From assembly GCA_017399515.1 (NCBI GenBank), contig JAFQBZ010000184.1, positions 1 to 5,747 of the forward strand: a stretch of 5,747 nt of DNA. Reading direction: 5' to 3'. Position 1 is the first letter of the stretch. Every line of letters starts with the position of its first letter. Positions 5,706-5,747 of the stretch are shown in pieces. A program made the position numbers and the translations under genes. Under the pieces are notes generated by a model, which did not search any database, was not told where the DNA came from, and saw only the letters and a list, made by a program, of their open reading frames with translations. The DNA is from Clostridia bacterium. Lineage in GTDB: Bacteria; Bacillota; Clostridia; Christensenellales; UBA1242.

Positions 5706-5720
5706 TGTTCGCAACGAACA
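5706..5720 (+). other. Short perfect hairpin in the tRNA 5' leader
   Basis: TGTTCG (5706-5711) and CGAACA (5715-5720) form a perfect 6-bp inverted repeat with a CAA loop. It begins at about the predicted transcription start and ends one base before the tRNA acceptor stem, so it would make up almost the entire precursor leader removed by RNase P. A role in processing or stability is inference; chance is possible. Confidence 0.45.
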
Positions 5721-5721
5721 T

Positions 5722-5747
5722 GGGGGTTTAGCTCAGCTGGGAGAGCA
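5722..5747 (+). tRNA. tRNA, 5' part only (probably tRNA-Ala)
   Basis: The 26 bases at the right edge fit a tRNA 5' end. The acceptor strand is GGGGGTT (5722-5728), followed by T8 and A9, D-stem GCTC (5731-5734), D-loop AGCTGGGA (5735-5742), the complementary GAGC (5743-5746), and A26 (5747). The anticodon lies outside the window. A G-rich acceptor with this D-arm is common in Firmicutes tRNA-Ala; tRNA-Val or another species is not excluded. It is preceded by its own promoter and may head a tRNA cluster or rRNA-linked unit. Confidence 0.9.

Noticed and set aside
5706..5720. LexA/SOS box, suggested by the CGAACA and TGTTCG half-sites
   Set aside because: The Firmicutes box has the halves pointing inward (CGAAC...GTTCG); here they are everted with a 3-base gap, so it does not fit the operator.

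Overview
This is an A+T-rich window carrying ordinary bacterial housekeeping genes, most likely from a Firmicutes-type (Clostridia/Bacilli-related) bacterium. The evidence is the gene order rpmB (divergent) / Asp23-family yloU / fakA (yloV) / recG, which matches the Bacillus subtilis rpmB-yloU-yloV-(sdaAB-sdaAA)-recG neighbourhood. Strong GGAGG-type ribosome binding sites and U-tailed intrinsic terminators agree with this. No in-frame TGA is read as Trp in the genes seen, and Trp is encoded by TGG, so the standard bacterial code fits. The exact lineage cannot be fixed from sequence reading alone.

Layout. The left part is on the minus strand. It holds the first 193 codons of a SufC-like ABC ATPase (cut by the left window edge), its own promoter with a very short leader, and then the zinc-type L28 ribosomal protein gene rpmB with its terminator and promoter. 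A divergent intergenic region of about 210 bases (892-1102) contains the rpmB promoter facing left and the yloU promoter facing right. On the plus strand, yloU and fakA form one unit, separated by a 66-base gap with a weak hairpin plus U-tract, and closed by a strong terminator at 3179-3207. A new promoter starts immediately after it and drives a two-gene unit: a small cupin-fold protein of unknown function and recG. The window ends in an A/T-only tract, a tRNA promoter, a short leader hairpin, and the first 26 bases of a tRNA gene.

How the genes work together. The sufC-like ATPase belongs to Fe-S cluster assembly, rpmB to the ribosome, FakA to activation of exogenous fatty acids with a FakB partner, Asp23/YloU to an envelope-associated family, and RecG to replication-fork repair. 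They are linked by conserved chromosomal order rather than by one pathway. The unusual points are small: a metal-ligand-poor cupin in the slot where Bacillus has serine dehydratase genes, RecG with substitutions in normally conserved loops, a near-identical 16-base promoter core at two plus-strand promoters and most of it at a third, and short or structured leaders. I see no mobile element, CRISPR array, phage gene or defence system.
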